Source: Pseudomonas sp. QS1027 (GTDB taxonomy: Bacteria; Pseudomonadota; Gammaproteobacteria; Pseudomonadales; Pseudomonadaceae). From it: a DNA stretch of 64,000 nt. Below are positions 9,734 through 18,100 of the stretch, in pieces (position 1 is the stretch's first letter; every line of letters begins with the position of its first letter). The notes beneath the pieces were generated by a model. The model worked only from the letters and a program-made list of their open reading frames with translations, was not told where the DNA came from and made no database searches. The position numbers and the translations under genes are program-made. The stretch is taken from NCBI RefSeq assembly GCF_002814235.1, contig NZ_PHSU01000024.1, forward strand, positions 1 through 64,000, written 5' to 3'.

Positions 9734-9856
9734 CTATAGGCGCGCACGCTGGTTGGAGGCATCACGATGGACACGCCCGCGCACCAGGATGAAGGTCCTG
9801 GCCAAGGCATTGGCGATGGGGATTTGCAGCAAGCGGTAAGACAAATGGGAACCCAT
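9734..9856 (-). CDS. Possible 40-residue peptide upstream of the GMC fusion
   Basis: An ATG at 9856 follows a good ribosome binding site (AGGGAGA) and opens a 40-codon frame, basic towards the end (MGSHLSYRLLQIPIANALAR first). It sits 150 bases upstream of the GMC fusion start on the same strand and could be a leader peptide. I recognise no family, and the small size makes chance possible. Confidence 0.25.
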   Translation of the reverse strand: MGSHLSYRLLQIPIANALARTFILVRGRVHRDASNQRARL

Positions 9857-10024
9857 AAACCGTTCTCCCTGAACCTGGCGTGGACGCCGGCAACGTTCTG
9901 TCCTTGTGCCATGAGTGAAGACTTTGCGCCGGGGGGTGTCAATAAACACCCTTAGAACTGTATGAAATTTGATCTATAGCACTATGGGCTATAAGAACCG
10001 GGGCTTTGCGCCCTTAGCGAACAA

Positions 10025-10611
10025 CTTATCCACAGAGCCACCCACAGCAAATGTGGGCAAGTCGCGGTTTATGCACCATCGACGGCAAGAGAATCTGAAT
10101 AAAATCCGTGACTTATTCAGAAAGGCCGATTCCGGCAGCTATTGATCAGTTTTTAACCATATTGTTACAGGCCACGGTTTCAGAGGCCTGTGGCGGACCG
10201 CGAACACCTTATCCACAGAAAGGCCAACAGACTTTGTGTGCAAGTCGGGCATTTTCCCAGCCATCTGTGGAAAACCGCTGAAAGCCGCGAGATATGAAGG
10301 TTTCAGGCCGATCGAATGCCGCAAAAGGCCTATTTGGATGTTTTTTGAACAAACCTCTACAAGCCATATAAAACAAGGTCTACAGAGGACAGCAAACATC
10401 TTATCCACATATACGCCAACAGACTTTGTTAACAAGTCGGCGCTCGCGCGAGACCCGGTAACGCCCTTATCCACATAAAAATTCGAATAAAAACCGTCAG
10501 TTAGGTTGATCATTTTTCGTACGAAGGGCTACAGACGTTGATTGGCAAGGGCTGTAGCCATGCACAAACACCTTATCCACAGGCCGGCCCACAGTCTCTG
10601 TGGACACTTGG
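10025..10611. repeat. Array of 40-bp repeats with DnaA boxes
   Basis: Four 40-bp units in perfect register (10025-10064, 10208-10247, 10400-10439, 10572-10611) each begin CTTATCCACA, which contains the consensus DnaA box TTATCCACA. They share C-C-M-ACAG at unit positions 17-23 and TGT at 28-30, and three end CAAGTCG. A fifth bare box lies at 10467-10475. The second half of some units resembles a weaker box on the other strand (for example ACTTGCCCACA read from the minus strand in unit 1). The ~900 bases from 9857 to 10750 hold no convincing gene. No replication gene is adjacent, so this is not the usual pseudomonad oriC. Confidence 0.75.
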
Positions 10612-10750
10612 CCGTCAAGCGAAGGCTTGTGGTTTTACACGGCGGGAAATGAAGCCCTTGAGCATCCGACTACACTCTGTCCACAACGCGCCATGTTCTT
10701 GCAGTGGAGGTATGGAGGTGTCTTGGCCACACGCTTTGCGAGGGAACCTG

Positions 10751-11212
10751 ATGCGCCATCCATACACCCTGCTCGTCGTCTTCTACCTGGTCATGGCCGG
10801 CAGCGCCGAGGCCAACTGCTTTCAGGACGCCGGCGAGCGTTATCACATCGACCCGCTGCTGCTCTACGCCATCGCCCAGGTCGAGTCGGGCATGAACCCG
10901 GCGGCACTCAATACCAACCGCGACGGCAGCCGGGATATCGGCCTGATGCAGATCAACAGCCGGCATCTGCAACGCCTGGCGGCCTTTGGGATCGACGAAC
11001 ACAAACTCCAGAGCGAGCCCTGCACCAGTGTCATGGTCGGGGCCTGGATTCTGGCGCAGTTCGTTCAGCAGTTGGGTTACGGCTGGCAGGCCGTGGGTGC
11101 CTACAACGCCGGCGCCCTGCCGGAGCAAGGCGACGGACGCGAGCACTATGCGTTGCAGGTGTGGCACTACTACCGTGAGTTGTTGCTGCTGTACCGACCG
11201 GCGCGGCGCTGA
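10751..11212 (+). CDS. Secreted lytic transglycosylase, SLT domain
   Basis: The 153-residue protein has a signal peptide (hydrophobic LLVVFYLVMAGSAEA) and then a short soluble-lytic-transglycosylase domain. Visible motifs are the catalytic Glu in AQVESGMNPAA, GLMQINSRH and VGAYNAGA. Such enzymes cleave peptidoglycan glycan strands in the periplasm; stand-alone small forms often serve cell-wall insertion of secretion machinery or pili, but no such genes are here. The start at 10751 has GAGGGAAC upstream; the ATG at 10712 has a badly spaced site. It ends 7 bases from the convergent etfB end. The DnaA-box array lies immediately upstream and may contain its promoter. Confidence 0.88.
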   Translation: MRHPYTLLVVFYLVMAGSAEANCFQDAGERYHIDPLLLYAIAQVESGMNPAALNTNRDGSRDIGLMQINSRHLQRLAAFGIDEHKLQSEPCTSVMVGAWILAQFVQQLGYGWQAVGAYNAGALPEQGDGREHYALQVWHYYRELLLLYRPARR

Positions 11213-11219
11213 ACGGGCT

Positions 11220-11990
11220 TCAACGCAGTACGCCTTCCTCGATCAGCAGCTTGAGAATGGCATCGGCCCCGGCCTCGGCGCTGACGCCCTTGAGCACCTG
11301 CCCGCCGCCACCGCTGGCCTTCGCCGTGGCCGCCTTCATCCGGTCGGCGCCGCTCTTGGCCTTGATCACCTTCAAGCGCTTGGGCCGTGGCTTGGCCGGT
11401 TGCAGCAAGGCGCCTGTGAATAACTCATCCTCCAGCACCTCCACTTCCTCGGCCTGCAGCACGCCACGTTGCGCCGGGCCGTAAGCACTTTGCCGTGGCT
11501 TGGGCGCGGCGTTATCCACTGTGGCGAGAAACGGCAGGCGGACTTTCAAGCGGCGCCGCTGTCCCCGTGGCAAGGCTTGCAGCACATGGGCCACGCCGCC
11601 TTCGATGGACTCGACCTCGGCCAGGCCCACCACCAGCGGCCAACCGAGGTTTTCCGCCAGCAGGAACGGCAGCATGCCCGAGCCTTCGCCGGTTTCCGCC
11701 TGGCTGCCGGTGAGTACCAGTTGGGCGCCGGCATCACGCAGATAATCGGTCAGGGCCGGCAGTGCATCGGCGCCGGCCGGTTGTTCCAGCACCCGCAGTT
11801 CGTCCAGGCCCATGCCCAGGTAAGCCCGCAGCGCCGGCTCCGAGACATCGCCGGCATGCACCACCTGCAAGTTATCCCCAGCCAGTTGCAACCCCAGCTC
11901 CACCGCGCGGGCATCCTGTTCGGCGCGACGGGCGCGGCCGGAGGTGGGGTGGGCGCCGATGGAGACCAGGCTGATTACATTCGTACTCAT
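11220..11990 (-). CDS. etfB: Electron transfer flavoprotein, beta-like subunit
   Basis: The 256-residue protein resembles the ETF beta subunit (N-terminal VSIGAHPTSG, SQAETGEGSGMLPFLLAENLGWP as the adenine-nucleotide region). With EtfA it should form a dedicated cytoplasmic ETF that takes electrons from dimethylglycine demethylation by DgcA/DgcB. It is the last gene of the dgc operon, 15 bases after etfA. It is somewhat divergent from the housekeeping fatty-acid ETF, as expected for the betaine-linked copy at this place in other pseudomonads. Confidence 0.85.
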   Translation of the reverse strand: MSTNVISLVSIGAHPTSGRARRAEQDARAVELGLQLAGDNLQVVHAGDVSEPALRAYLGMGLDELRVLEQPAGADALPALTDYLRDAGAQLVLTGSQAETGEGSGMLPFLLAENLGWPLVVGLAEVESIEGGVAHVLQALPRGQRRRLKVRLPFLATVDNAAPKPRQSAYGPAQRGVLQAEEVEVLEDELFTGALLQPAKPRPKRLKVIKAKSGADRMKAATAKASGGGGQVLKGVSAEAGADAILKLLIEEGVLR

Positions 11991-12005
11991 GACGTCATCC
12001 CTACC

Positions 12006-13226
12006 TTAAGCCGCATCGCGCTTGGCGCCGTTGCGGTATGCCGTCACCGCCGCGATCAGGGCGCGGAAGATCTCGCTGCTTTCGCCGATCACCGACAGGT
12101 CGGCGCGCTTGATCATGTCGCAACCCGGATCGAGGTTGATCGCCACCACCTTGTCGCAGGCACCGATGCCTTGCAGGTGCTGGATCGCCCCGGAAATCCC
12201 CACGGCCACATAGACCCGCGCGGTGACCCAGGTGCCGCTGGCGCCGACCTGACGGTCGCGGGACATGAAGCCATCGTCCACGGCAACCCGCGACGCGCCC
12301 TCGGTGGCGCCCAGGGCCGCCGCTGTTTCGTGGAACAGCGCCCAGTCCTTGACCCCGTTGCCGCCGGAGAAAATAAATTCGGCTTCGGCCATGGGAATCG
12401 CCCCCGGGTCCACCGCCACCGCGCCGAGATCCTCGATTCGCGGCAGGCTGCGCACCAGGCTTGTGGATAACTCCACGGGCAAGGCTTCATGACGGGTTTC
12501 GCTGACCGGCTCGGCGCATTCGGCGGCAGCCAGGATCAAGCGTGCCAATGGCCGCGCCAGGTCCTGCAGGCCAGCACCGGCACGGCCGATGCACTCCTCG
12601 CCCTTGACCTGCCAGACCCGCGTGGCCGGACGTTCGCCCAGGCTCGCGGCCAAGCGGCGGCCCAGTTCACCACCGCCGCTGCGGCTGTCCGGCAGCAACC
12701 AGTGTCGGGGATTGAACTGGTTATCCACAGCCCGCAGGCCCTGGACCCGTTGTTCCGGTGAATAACCGCTGAACTCGTTGCCGTCGAGCACCAGCAGGCG
12801 GTCGACGCCGGCGGTTTCGAAAGCGGATTCCTTGTGCTCGCCAAAGACCACCGCCAGCACCGCACCGTCCTTGCCCGCCATCTGATGGGCCAGGCCCAGC
12901 AGGTCGCGGTCGTGGCTGCTCAGGCGACCGCCGACCATGTCCGGCACCACGCTGATATAGAACGCCGGTTGCGGCACCTGATGCAGTGGCAGTAGCACTT
13001 CGACGCTGGCCGAACGCTTGGTTGCCCCGCCCTGCTGAGCGCCGCTGCGGTCGATGCGCTTGATGCCGTTGGGGCCGATAAAACCGACGCCGTGGACATT
13101 CTTGCGGACCAGGCCGTTAGGCCCCATCCAGCTCTGTTGCTGCGGTTGCATGGCCGCGTGCAGTGGGTGCAGGCGGTTACGGGCGATCCACTCGGCGCGA
13201 GGGTCGCGGCGGATAATATCGCTCAT
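12006..13226 (-). CDS. etfA: Electron transfer flavoprotein, alpha subunit
   Basis: The 406-residue protein has the C-terminal FAD-binding signature of ETF alpha (GISGAIQHLQGIGACDK, then AINLDPGCDMIKRADL). It carries an unusual N-terminal stretch of ~75 residues (MSDIIRRDPRAEW and onwards), so it is longer than the usual ~310 residues. The start codon overlaps the dgcB stop as TGATG, so the two are translationally coupled. It should pair with the beta subunit downstream to carry electrons from dimethylglycine oxidation. Two TTATCCACA matches fall inside this gene (12462-12470 on the minus strand, 12721-12729) and are probably incidental. Confidence 0.9.
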   Translation of the reverse strand: MSDIIRRDPRAEWIARNRLHPLHAAMQPQQQSWMGPNGLVRKNVHGVGFIGPNGIKRIDRSGAQQGGATKRSASVEVLLPLHQVPQPAFYISVVPDMVGGRLSSHDRDLLGLAHQMAGKDGAVLAVVFGEHKESAFETAGVDRLLVLDGNEFSGYSPEQRVQGLRAVDNQFNPRHWLLPDSRSGGGELGRRLAASLGERPATRVWQVKGEECIGRAGAGLQDLARPLARLILAAAECAEPVSETRHEALPVELSTSLVRSLPRIEDLGAVAVDPGAIPMAEAEFIFSGGNGVKDWALFHETAAALGATEGASRVAVDDGFMSRDRQVGASGTWVTARVYVAVGISGAIQHLQGIGACDKVVAINLDPGCDMIKRADLSVIGESSEIFRALIAAVTAYRNGAKRDAA

Positions 13227-15169
13227 CAGTGCACCTCCGCGGGTTCACGCTTGGGGGCTGGTTTGCTCGGCGCTGCTTCTTCAAGCAGGGCGTCGGCCAC
13301 CAGTTCGGCCAGGTCCTTGATCAGCGGACGCGGTTCGACCACGCCTTCGAGCATCGCCGTGCATTGCGGGCAACCGACCGCCACCAGTTCGGCGCCGGTT
13401 TCGCGGATGTCGTCCATGCGCATATCGGGAATCCGCTGCTTGCCGGGAATATCGGTGATCGGCGCACCGCCACCGCCGCCGCAGCAACGGGAACGGAAAC
13501 CGGAACGCTGCATTTCCTTGACCTCGATCCCCAGGGCCCTCAGTACATCGCGCGGCGCCTCGTACTCGCCGTTGTAGCGGCCGAGGTAGCACGGATCGTG
13601 ATAGGTCACGCTGTTGCCTTTGTGCTGCCCCAGGTTCAGGGCACCGGCGCCGATCAGTTCGGCCATATAGGTGCTGTGGTGCTGCACCTGATAGTCGCCG
13701 CCGAAAGCACCGTATTCGTTTTTCAGCACATGGAAACTGTGGGGGTCGCAGGTGACGATGCGCTTGAAGCTGTATTTGGCCAGGGTCTGGATATTGCGCT
13801 TGGCCAACAGCTGGAAGGTCGCTTCATCGCCCAGGCGCCGGGCCACGTCACCGCTGTCGCGCTCTTCCAGGCCGAGTACCGCGAAGTCGACCTTGGCCGC
13901 TTTCAGCACTTTGACGAAGGCACGCAAGGTGCGCTGGTTGCGCATGTCGAAGGCACCGTCGCCGACCCAGAACAGCACGTCGGTGGTTTTCTTCTCGCTG
14001 AGCAGGCTGAGGTTCAGGTCCGCCGCCCAGTTCATCCGACCGCCTGGGGCAAAACCGCCGGGGTTGTCGGTGGCGATCAGGTTTTCCAGGACTTCGGCGC
14101 CCTTGTTCGGGGTCGCGCCTTTTTCCAGGGTCAGGTGACGGCGCATGTCGACGATGGCATCGACGTGCTCGATCATCATCGGGCATTCCTCGACGCAGGC
14201 GCGGCAGGTGGTGCAGGACCAGAGGGTCTCGGCGTCCACCAGGCCATTGACGATCGGCTGGTGCGGGTTGCCCGAATGTTCGCCGATGGCTTTGCCTGGA
14301 TACGGGCTGCCGGCGAAGTTCGCGTCGGTGCCGCCGGCCAGGCCGACCACCATGTCCTGAATCAGCTTTTTCGGGTTCAACGGCTGACCGGCGGCGAACG
14401 CCGGGCAGGCAGCTTCACATTTACCGCACTGAACGCAGGCGTCGAAACCGAGCAGTTGGTTCCAGGTGAAGTCCTTGGGTTTCTCCACGCCCAGGGGCGC
14501 TTTCGGGTCGCTCAGGTCCAGCGGCTTGAGGCCGGTGGAACGGCCGCCGCCGAAGCGTTCGGCGCGGCGGTGCCAGGCCAGGTGCAGGGCACCGGCGAAG
14601 GCATGCTTCATCGGGCCGCCCCAGGTCATGCCGAAGAACAGCTCCGACACGCCCCACAGCACACCGACACCGAGGATCAGCGCCAGTACCCAGCCGCCGA
14701 AGTCTTCCGGCAGGATGCCGGCCACCGGCAGGGTCACCAGGAAGAACGACGCCGAAAACGCCAGCAGGCTTTTCGGCAGGCGCATCCACGGGCCTTTCGA
14801 CAAACGGCTTGGAGGGTTGCGGCGGCGCAGGTAGACAAAGATCGCACCGACAAACATCACTGCCGACATCAGCAGCAAGGCATAGCCGAGGATGCGGTTA
14901 TGCAGGCCGAAGCCGTGCACCAGGATCGCCAGCACAATGGACGCCACCGCGCCGCCGGCCGTGGCGACGTGGGTATTGGCGATGTATTTGTCCCGCGCCA
15001 CCACGTGGTGCAGGTCGACCATGTAACGCTTGGGCATGGCGAAAAGGCCGCCGAGCAGATCGACTTTCGACGGTCGGCCGCGACGCCACATGGCTACCCG
15101 CCGCAGCGCGCCAAGGACGGCAAGGCCCAGGGCGGCAAACAGCAGGATGGGAAGAAGGGTGTTCAACAT
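13226..15169 (-). CDS. dgcB: Dimethylglycine catabolism protein DgcB (Fe-S, membrane)
   Basis: The 647-residue protein begins with several hydrophobic segments in the first ~190 residues. It then has two 4Fe-4S motifs (CVQCGKCEAACP and CTTCRACVEECP) and C-terminal CCG-type cysteine clusters (CYLGRYNGEYE region, RCCGGGGGAP), the layout of heterodisulfide-reductase D/GlpC-like proteins. It works with DgcA in removing a methyl group from dimethylglycine to give sarcosine, probably feeding electrons towards the membrane. It follows dgcA after a REP-containing gap of 229 bases and overlaps etfA by a TGATG junction. Confidence 0.9.
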   Translation of the reverse strand: MLNTLLPILLFAALGLAVLGALRRVAMWRRGRPSKVDLLGGLFAMPKRYMVDLHHVVARDKYIANTHVATAGGAVASIVLAILVHGFGLHNRILGYALLLMSAVMFVGAIFVYLRRRNPPSRLSKGPWMRLPKSLLAFSASFFLVTLPVAGILPEDFGGWVLALILGVGVLWGVSELFFGMTWGGPMKHAFAGALHLAWHRRAERFGGGRSTGLKPLDLSDPKAPLGVEKPKDFTWNQLLGFDACVQCGKCEAACPAFAAGQPLNPKKLIQDMVVGLAGGTDANFAGSPYPGKAIGEHSGNPHQPIVNGLVDAETLWSCTTCRACVEECPMMIEHVDAIVDMRRHLTLEKGATPNKGAEVLENLIATDNPGGFAPGGRMNWAADLNLSLLSEKKTTDVLFWVGDGAFDMRNQRTLRAFVKVLKAAKVDFAVLGLEERDSGDVARRLGDEATFQLLAKRNIQTLAKYSFKRIVTCDPHSFHVLKNEYGAFGGDYQVQHHSTYMAELIGAGALNLGQHKGNSVTYHDPCYLGRYNGEYEAPRDVLRALGIEVKEMQRSGFRSRCCGGGGGAPITDIPGKQRIPDMRMDDIRETGAELVAVGCPQCTAMLEGVVEPRPLIKDLAELVADALLEEAAPSKPAPKREPAEVH

Positions 15170-15239
15170 GGTGCAGCTCCCAAAGACCTCGGGTTTCGCA
15201 AGGGGCCATATGCATGCAGGTGAAGAGCATGCACCTACT

Positions 15240-15371
15240 TGTGGCGAGCGGGCTTGCCCGCGCTGGGCTGCGAAGCGGCCCTAAAACCGGCTACCTCGGT
15301 CTATCAGGTAGACCCAGGTAGCAGACTTTGCGACTGCTTCGCAGCCGAACGGGGGCAAGCCCCCTCGCCAC
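15240..15371. repeat. REP-type inverted pair (TGTGGCGAGCGGGCTTG family)
   Basis: Inverted arms TGTGGCGAGCGGGCTTGCCC and its near complement (15240-15371) enclose smaller complementary blocks around GCTGCGAAGC. The element lies inside the dgc operon between dgcA and dgcB. Confidence 0.8.
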
Positions 15372-15398
15372 AACAAGCCCCTCGCCACGGTGATGCCG

Positions 15399-17459
15399 TT
15401 AGAAATCCTTGCACAGACGCAACGCGTCATAGATCGCCGCGTGCGTGTTGCGCTGGGCCACACAGTCGCCGATGCGGAACAGCAGGTAACCGTCGCCCGC
15501 CTCGCTCAGCGAAGGCTGCGGCTTGATCGCGAACAGGGCTTCGACATCGATCTGGCCCTTGTTGCGCGAACCTTCCTTGAGCCCGTAGTAGATTTCCTCA
15601 TCCGGACGCACGCCGTTCTCCACCACCACCTGGTCGACCACACGTTCTTCCTTGGCGCCGGTGTATTCGTTCTCCAGCACCGCCACCAGCTTGTCGCCCT
15701 CGCGATAGACCTTTTCCAGCATCATGTCGCCGGTCATGATCACTTCTTTCGGGTACATGCTGCGGTAGTAAGTCGGGAACGACGTACCGCCAATCGCTAC
15801 ACCCGGCTTGATATCGTCGGTGACGATTTCCACCTGGCTGCCCTTGTCGGCGAGGAAGTCGGCCACCGACATGCCGGTGAACTCGCAGATGGTGTCGTAG
15901 ACCAGCACGTTCTTGCCCGGTGCAACCTTGCCATCGAGCACGTCCCAGCTGCTGACCACCAGCCCTTCGGCGGCGCCCCAGTGTTCGTTCTGCTCCAGGT
16001 TCGGGTGCCCGCCGACGGCCAGCACCACGATATCCGGACGCAGATCGAGGATAGTCGCGGCATCGGCGGCGGTGCCCAGACGCAGGTCGACCTTCAGACG
16101 CGCCAGCTCCAGCTGGAACCAGCGGGTGATACCGGCGATCTGGTCACGCTGCGGCGCTTTCGAAGCCGTGGTGATCTGCCCGCCAATGGCGTCCTTCTTC
16201 TCGAACAGGGTCACATCGTGCCCACGTTCGGCGGCCACGCGCGCGGCCTCCATCCCGGCAGGACCGGCACCGACGATCACCACCTTGCGCTTGACCCCGG
16301 TGGATTTCTCGATGATGTGCGGCACGCCCATGTATTCACGGGAGGTCGCGGCGTTCTGGATGCAGAGTACGTCCAGGCCCTGGTACTGGCGGTCGATGCA
16401 GTAGTTGGCGCCGACGCACTGCTTGATCTGGTCGATCTGGCCCATCTTGATCTTGGCGATCAGGTGCGGGTCGGCGATATGCGCGCGGGTCATGCCGACC
16501 ATGTCGACATAACCGCCTTCGAGGATACGGGTGGCCTGGTTCGGGTCCTTGATGTTCTGCGCGTGCAGCACCGGGACCTTGACCACTTCCTTGATCCCGG
16601 CCGCCAGGTGCAGGAACGGCTCCGGCGGGAAGCTCATGTTCGGAATCACGTTGGCCAGGGTGTTGTGGGTGTCGCAACCCGAGCCGACCACACCGAGGAA
16701 ATCGAGCATGCCGGTGTCGTCGTAATACTTGGCGATCTGCTTCATGTCCTCGTGGGACAGGCCGTCCGGGTGGAATTCGTCACCACAGATACGCATGCCG
16801 ACGCAGAAGTCGTCGCCGACTTCCTTGCGCACGGCCTTGAGCACTTCCAGGCCGAACTTCATCCGGCCTTCGAAGGTACCGCCCCATTCGTCGGTGCGCT
16901 TGTTGACCCGTGGGCTCCAGAACTGGTCGATCATGTGCTGGTGCACGGCGGACAGTTCGACGCCGTCGAGGCCGCCTTCCTTGGCCCGGCGCGCGGCCTG
17001 GGCGTAGTTGCCGATCACCCGCCAGATCTCTTCCGGCTCGATGGTCTTGCAGGTGGCACGGTGCACCGGCTCACGCACGCCCGAGGGCGACATCAGGGTC
17101 GGCCAGTTGAAGCCGTCCCAACGCGAACGCCGACCCATGTGGGTAATCTGGATCATGATCTTGGCGCCATGCTTGTGCATGGCGTCGGCCAGGTTCTGGA
17201 AATGCGGGATGATGCGGTCGGTGGACAGGTTCACCGAGCTCCACCATTCCTGCGGGCTGTCGATGGCGACCACGGACGAACCGCCGCAGATTGCCAGGCC
17301 GATACCGCCCTTGGCTTTCTCTTCGTAGTAACGGATATAACGTTCGGTGGTCATCCCGCCGTCGGTGGCATACACCTCGGCGTGGGCGGTACTGAGCACG
17401 CGGTTGCGGATGGTCAGTTTGCCGATCTGGATCGGCTGGAACATTGCTTCGAAAGCCAT
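15399..17459 (-). CDS. dgcA: Dimethylglycine demethylase DgcA (FMN/FAD oxidoreductase)
   Basis: The 686-residue enzyme has the trimethylamine-dehydrogenase layout. An N-terminal old-yellow-enzyme TIM barrel of ~370 residues (FQPIQIGKLTIRNRV, HQHMIDQFWSPRVN) is followed by a cysteine region (CVGANYCID, CIQNAA). The C-terminal FAD/NAD domain has VVIVGAGPAGMEAARVAAERG. With DgcB and the ETF it oxidises dimethylglycine to sarcosine. It starts at 17459 with the DUF5943 gene ending 15 bases before it, and is third in the operon headed by the dipeptidase gene. Confidence 0.93.
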   Translation of the reverse strand: MAFEAMFQPIQIGKLTIRNRVLSTAHAEVYATDGGMTTERYIRYYEEKAKGGIGLAICGGSSVVAIDSPQEWWSSVNLSTDRIIPHFQNLADAMHKHGAKIMIQITHMGRRSRWDGFNWPTLMSPSGVREPVHRATCKTIEPEEIWRVIGNYAQAARRAKEGGLDGVELSAVHQHMIDQFWSPRVNKRTDEWGGTFEGRMKFGLEVLKAVRKEVGDDFCVGMRICGDEFHPDGLSHEDMKQIAKYYDDTGMLDFLGVVGSGCDTHNTLANVIPNMSFPPEPFLHLAAGIKEVVKVPVLHAQNIKDPNQATRILEGGYVDMVGMTRAHIADPHLIAKIKMGQIDQIKQCVGANYCIDRQYQGLDVLCIQNAATSREYMGVPHIIEKSTGVKRKVVIVGAGPAGMEAARVAAERGHDVTLFEKKDAIGGQITTASKAPQRDQIAGITRWFQLELARLKVDLRLGTAADAATILDLRPDIVVLAVGGHPNLEQNEHWGAAEGLVVSSWDVLDGKVAPGKNVLVYDTICEFTGMSVADFLADKGSQVEIVTDDIKPGVAIGGTSFPTYYRSMYPKEVIMTGDMMLEKVYREGDKLVAVLENEYTGAKEERVVDQVVVENGVRPDEEIYYGLKEGSRNKGQIDVEALFAIKPQPSLSEAGDGYLLFRIGDCVAQRNTHAAIYDALRLCKDF

Positions 17460-17474
17460 GGGACGATCCTCGAC

Positions 17475-18005
17475 TTACAACGGCTTGACGGTGAACAAGC
17501 CGTCGTCGTGACCTTCTTCGGAGCCACCGTAGACTTGCTCGGCAACCGTACGGATCGCGCTGCCGCGTGCGGCCAGGATCTGGTCCATGGCGCCGGCGAA
17601 CCAGCCGGTGAACATATAGTCGACCTTGCGCCCGACCTTGCCGTAGACGTAGACGAACGCCGAGTGTTCGAGCTTGACGCTGGCAGTGCCTTTGTCGAGG
17701 TCGATGTCCTGGATCTTGAACAGGCCCCAGCCGCGTTGCGACAGGCGCTTCATGTAGTGCTCGAACACCGCGACGCCTTCCAGGCCATGGCATTCGGCTT
17801 CTTTTTCACACCAGTGCCAGGCGGACTTGTAGCCGGCCTTGTAGAGGATCTCGGCGTAGGCGTCGGCACCCAGGACTTCTTCGATGCCCATGTGGTTGTT
17901 GACGAAGAAATGCCGTGGCACGTAGAGCATCGGCAGGGCGTCGGACGTCCAGACACCGGTTTCGCTGTCGACTTCGATAGGCAGTTGCGGGGCGATTTTA
18001 GCCAT
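17475..18005 (-). CDS. DUF5943-type protein of the dimethylglycine operon
   Basis: A 176-residue conserved protein, the counterpart of the P. aeruginosa gene next to dgcA. It resembles small-ligand V4R-like domains (HSAFVYVYGKVGRKVDYMFTGWFAGAMDQI). No catalytic motif or membrane segment is visible. I start at the ATG at 18005 with GGAG 8 bases upstream; a GTG three codons earlier is the alternative. It lies between the dipeptidase and dgcA, so an accessory or regulatory role in methylglycine use is likely, but its activity is unknown. Confidence 0.8.
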   Translation of the reverse strand: MAKIAPQLPIEVDSETGVWTSDALPMLYVPRHFFVNNHMGIEEVLGADAYAEILYKAGYKSAWHWCEKEAECHGLEGVAVFEHYMKRLSQRGWGLFKIQDIDLDKGTASVKLEHSAFVYVYGKVGRKVDYMFTGWFAGAMDQILAARGSAIRTVAEQVYGGSEEGHDDGLFTVKPL

Positions 18006-18100
18006 GGGTAACACTCCAGAATTCGTTGATCGCGGCTGGCCGCTTACGCCCTGCGCGACCGGCGCGCAGGGTGTGTGTCAGGTGGGAAAAGACCGCGGCG

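Noticed and set aside
5978..9739. Very long open frame (1253 codons) on the plus strand opposite the GMC fusion gene
   Set aside because: Amino-acid content is extreme (His, Arg, Gln, Val) with no domain, and it lies exactly antisense to a protein with clear motifs. It is a by-product of GC-rich codon use.
10025..10611. Chromosomal origin oriC
   Set aside because: The pseudomonad oriC lies near dnaA/rpmH; none of those genes or an AT-rich unwinding block is here. The boxes are reported as an array of unknown role instead.
12462..12729. TTATCCACA matches inside etfA as part of the DnaA array
   Set aside because: They encode ordinary codons of EtfA, lack the 40-bp unit and lie 2 kb from the array.
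15390..18011. 873-codon open frame on the plus strand opposite dgcA
   Set aside because: Antisense to DgcA and the DUF5943 gene, His- and Asp-rich with no motif.
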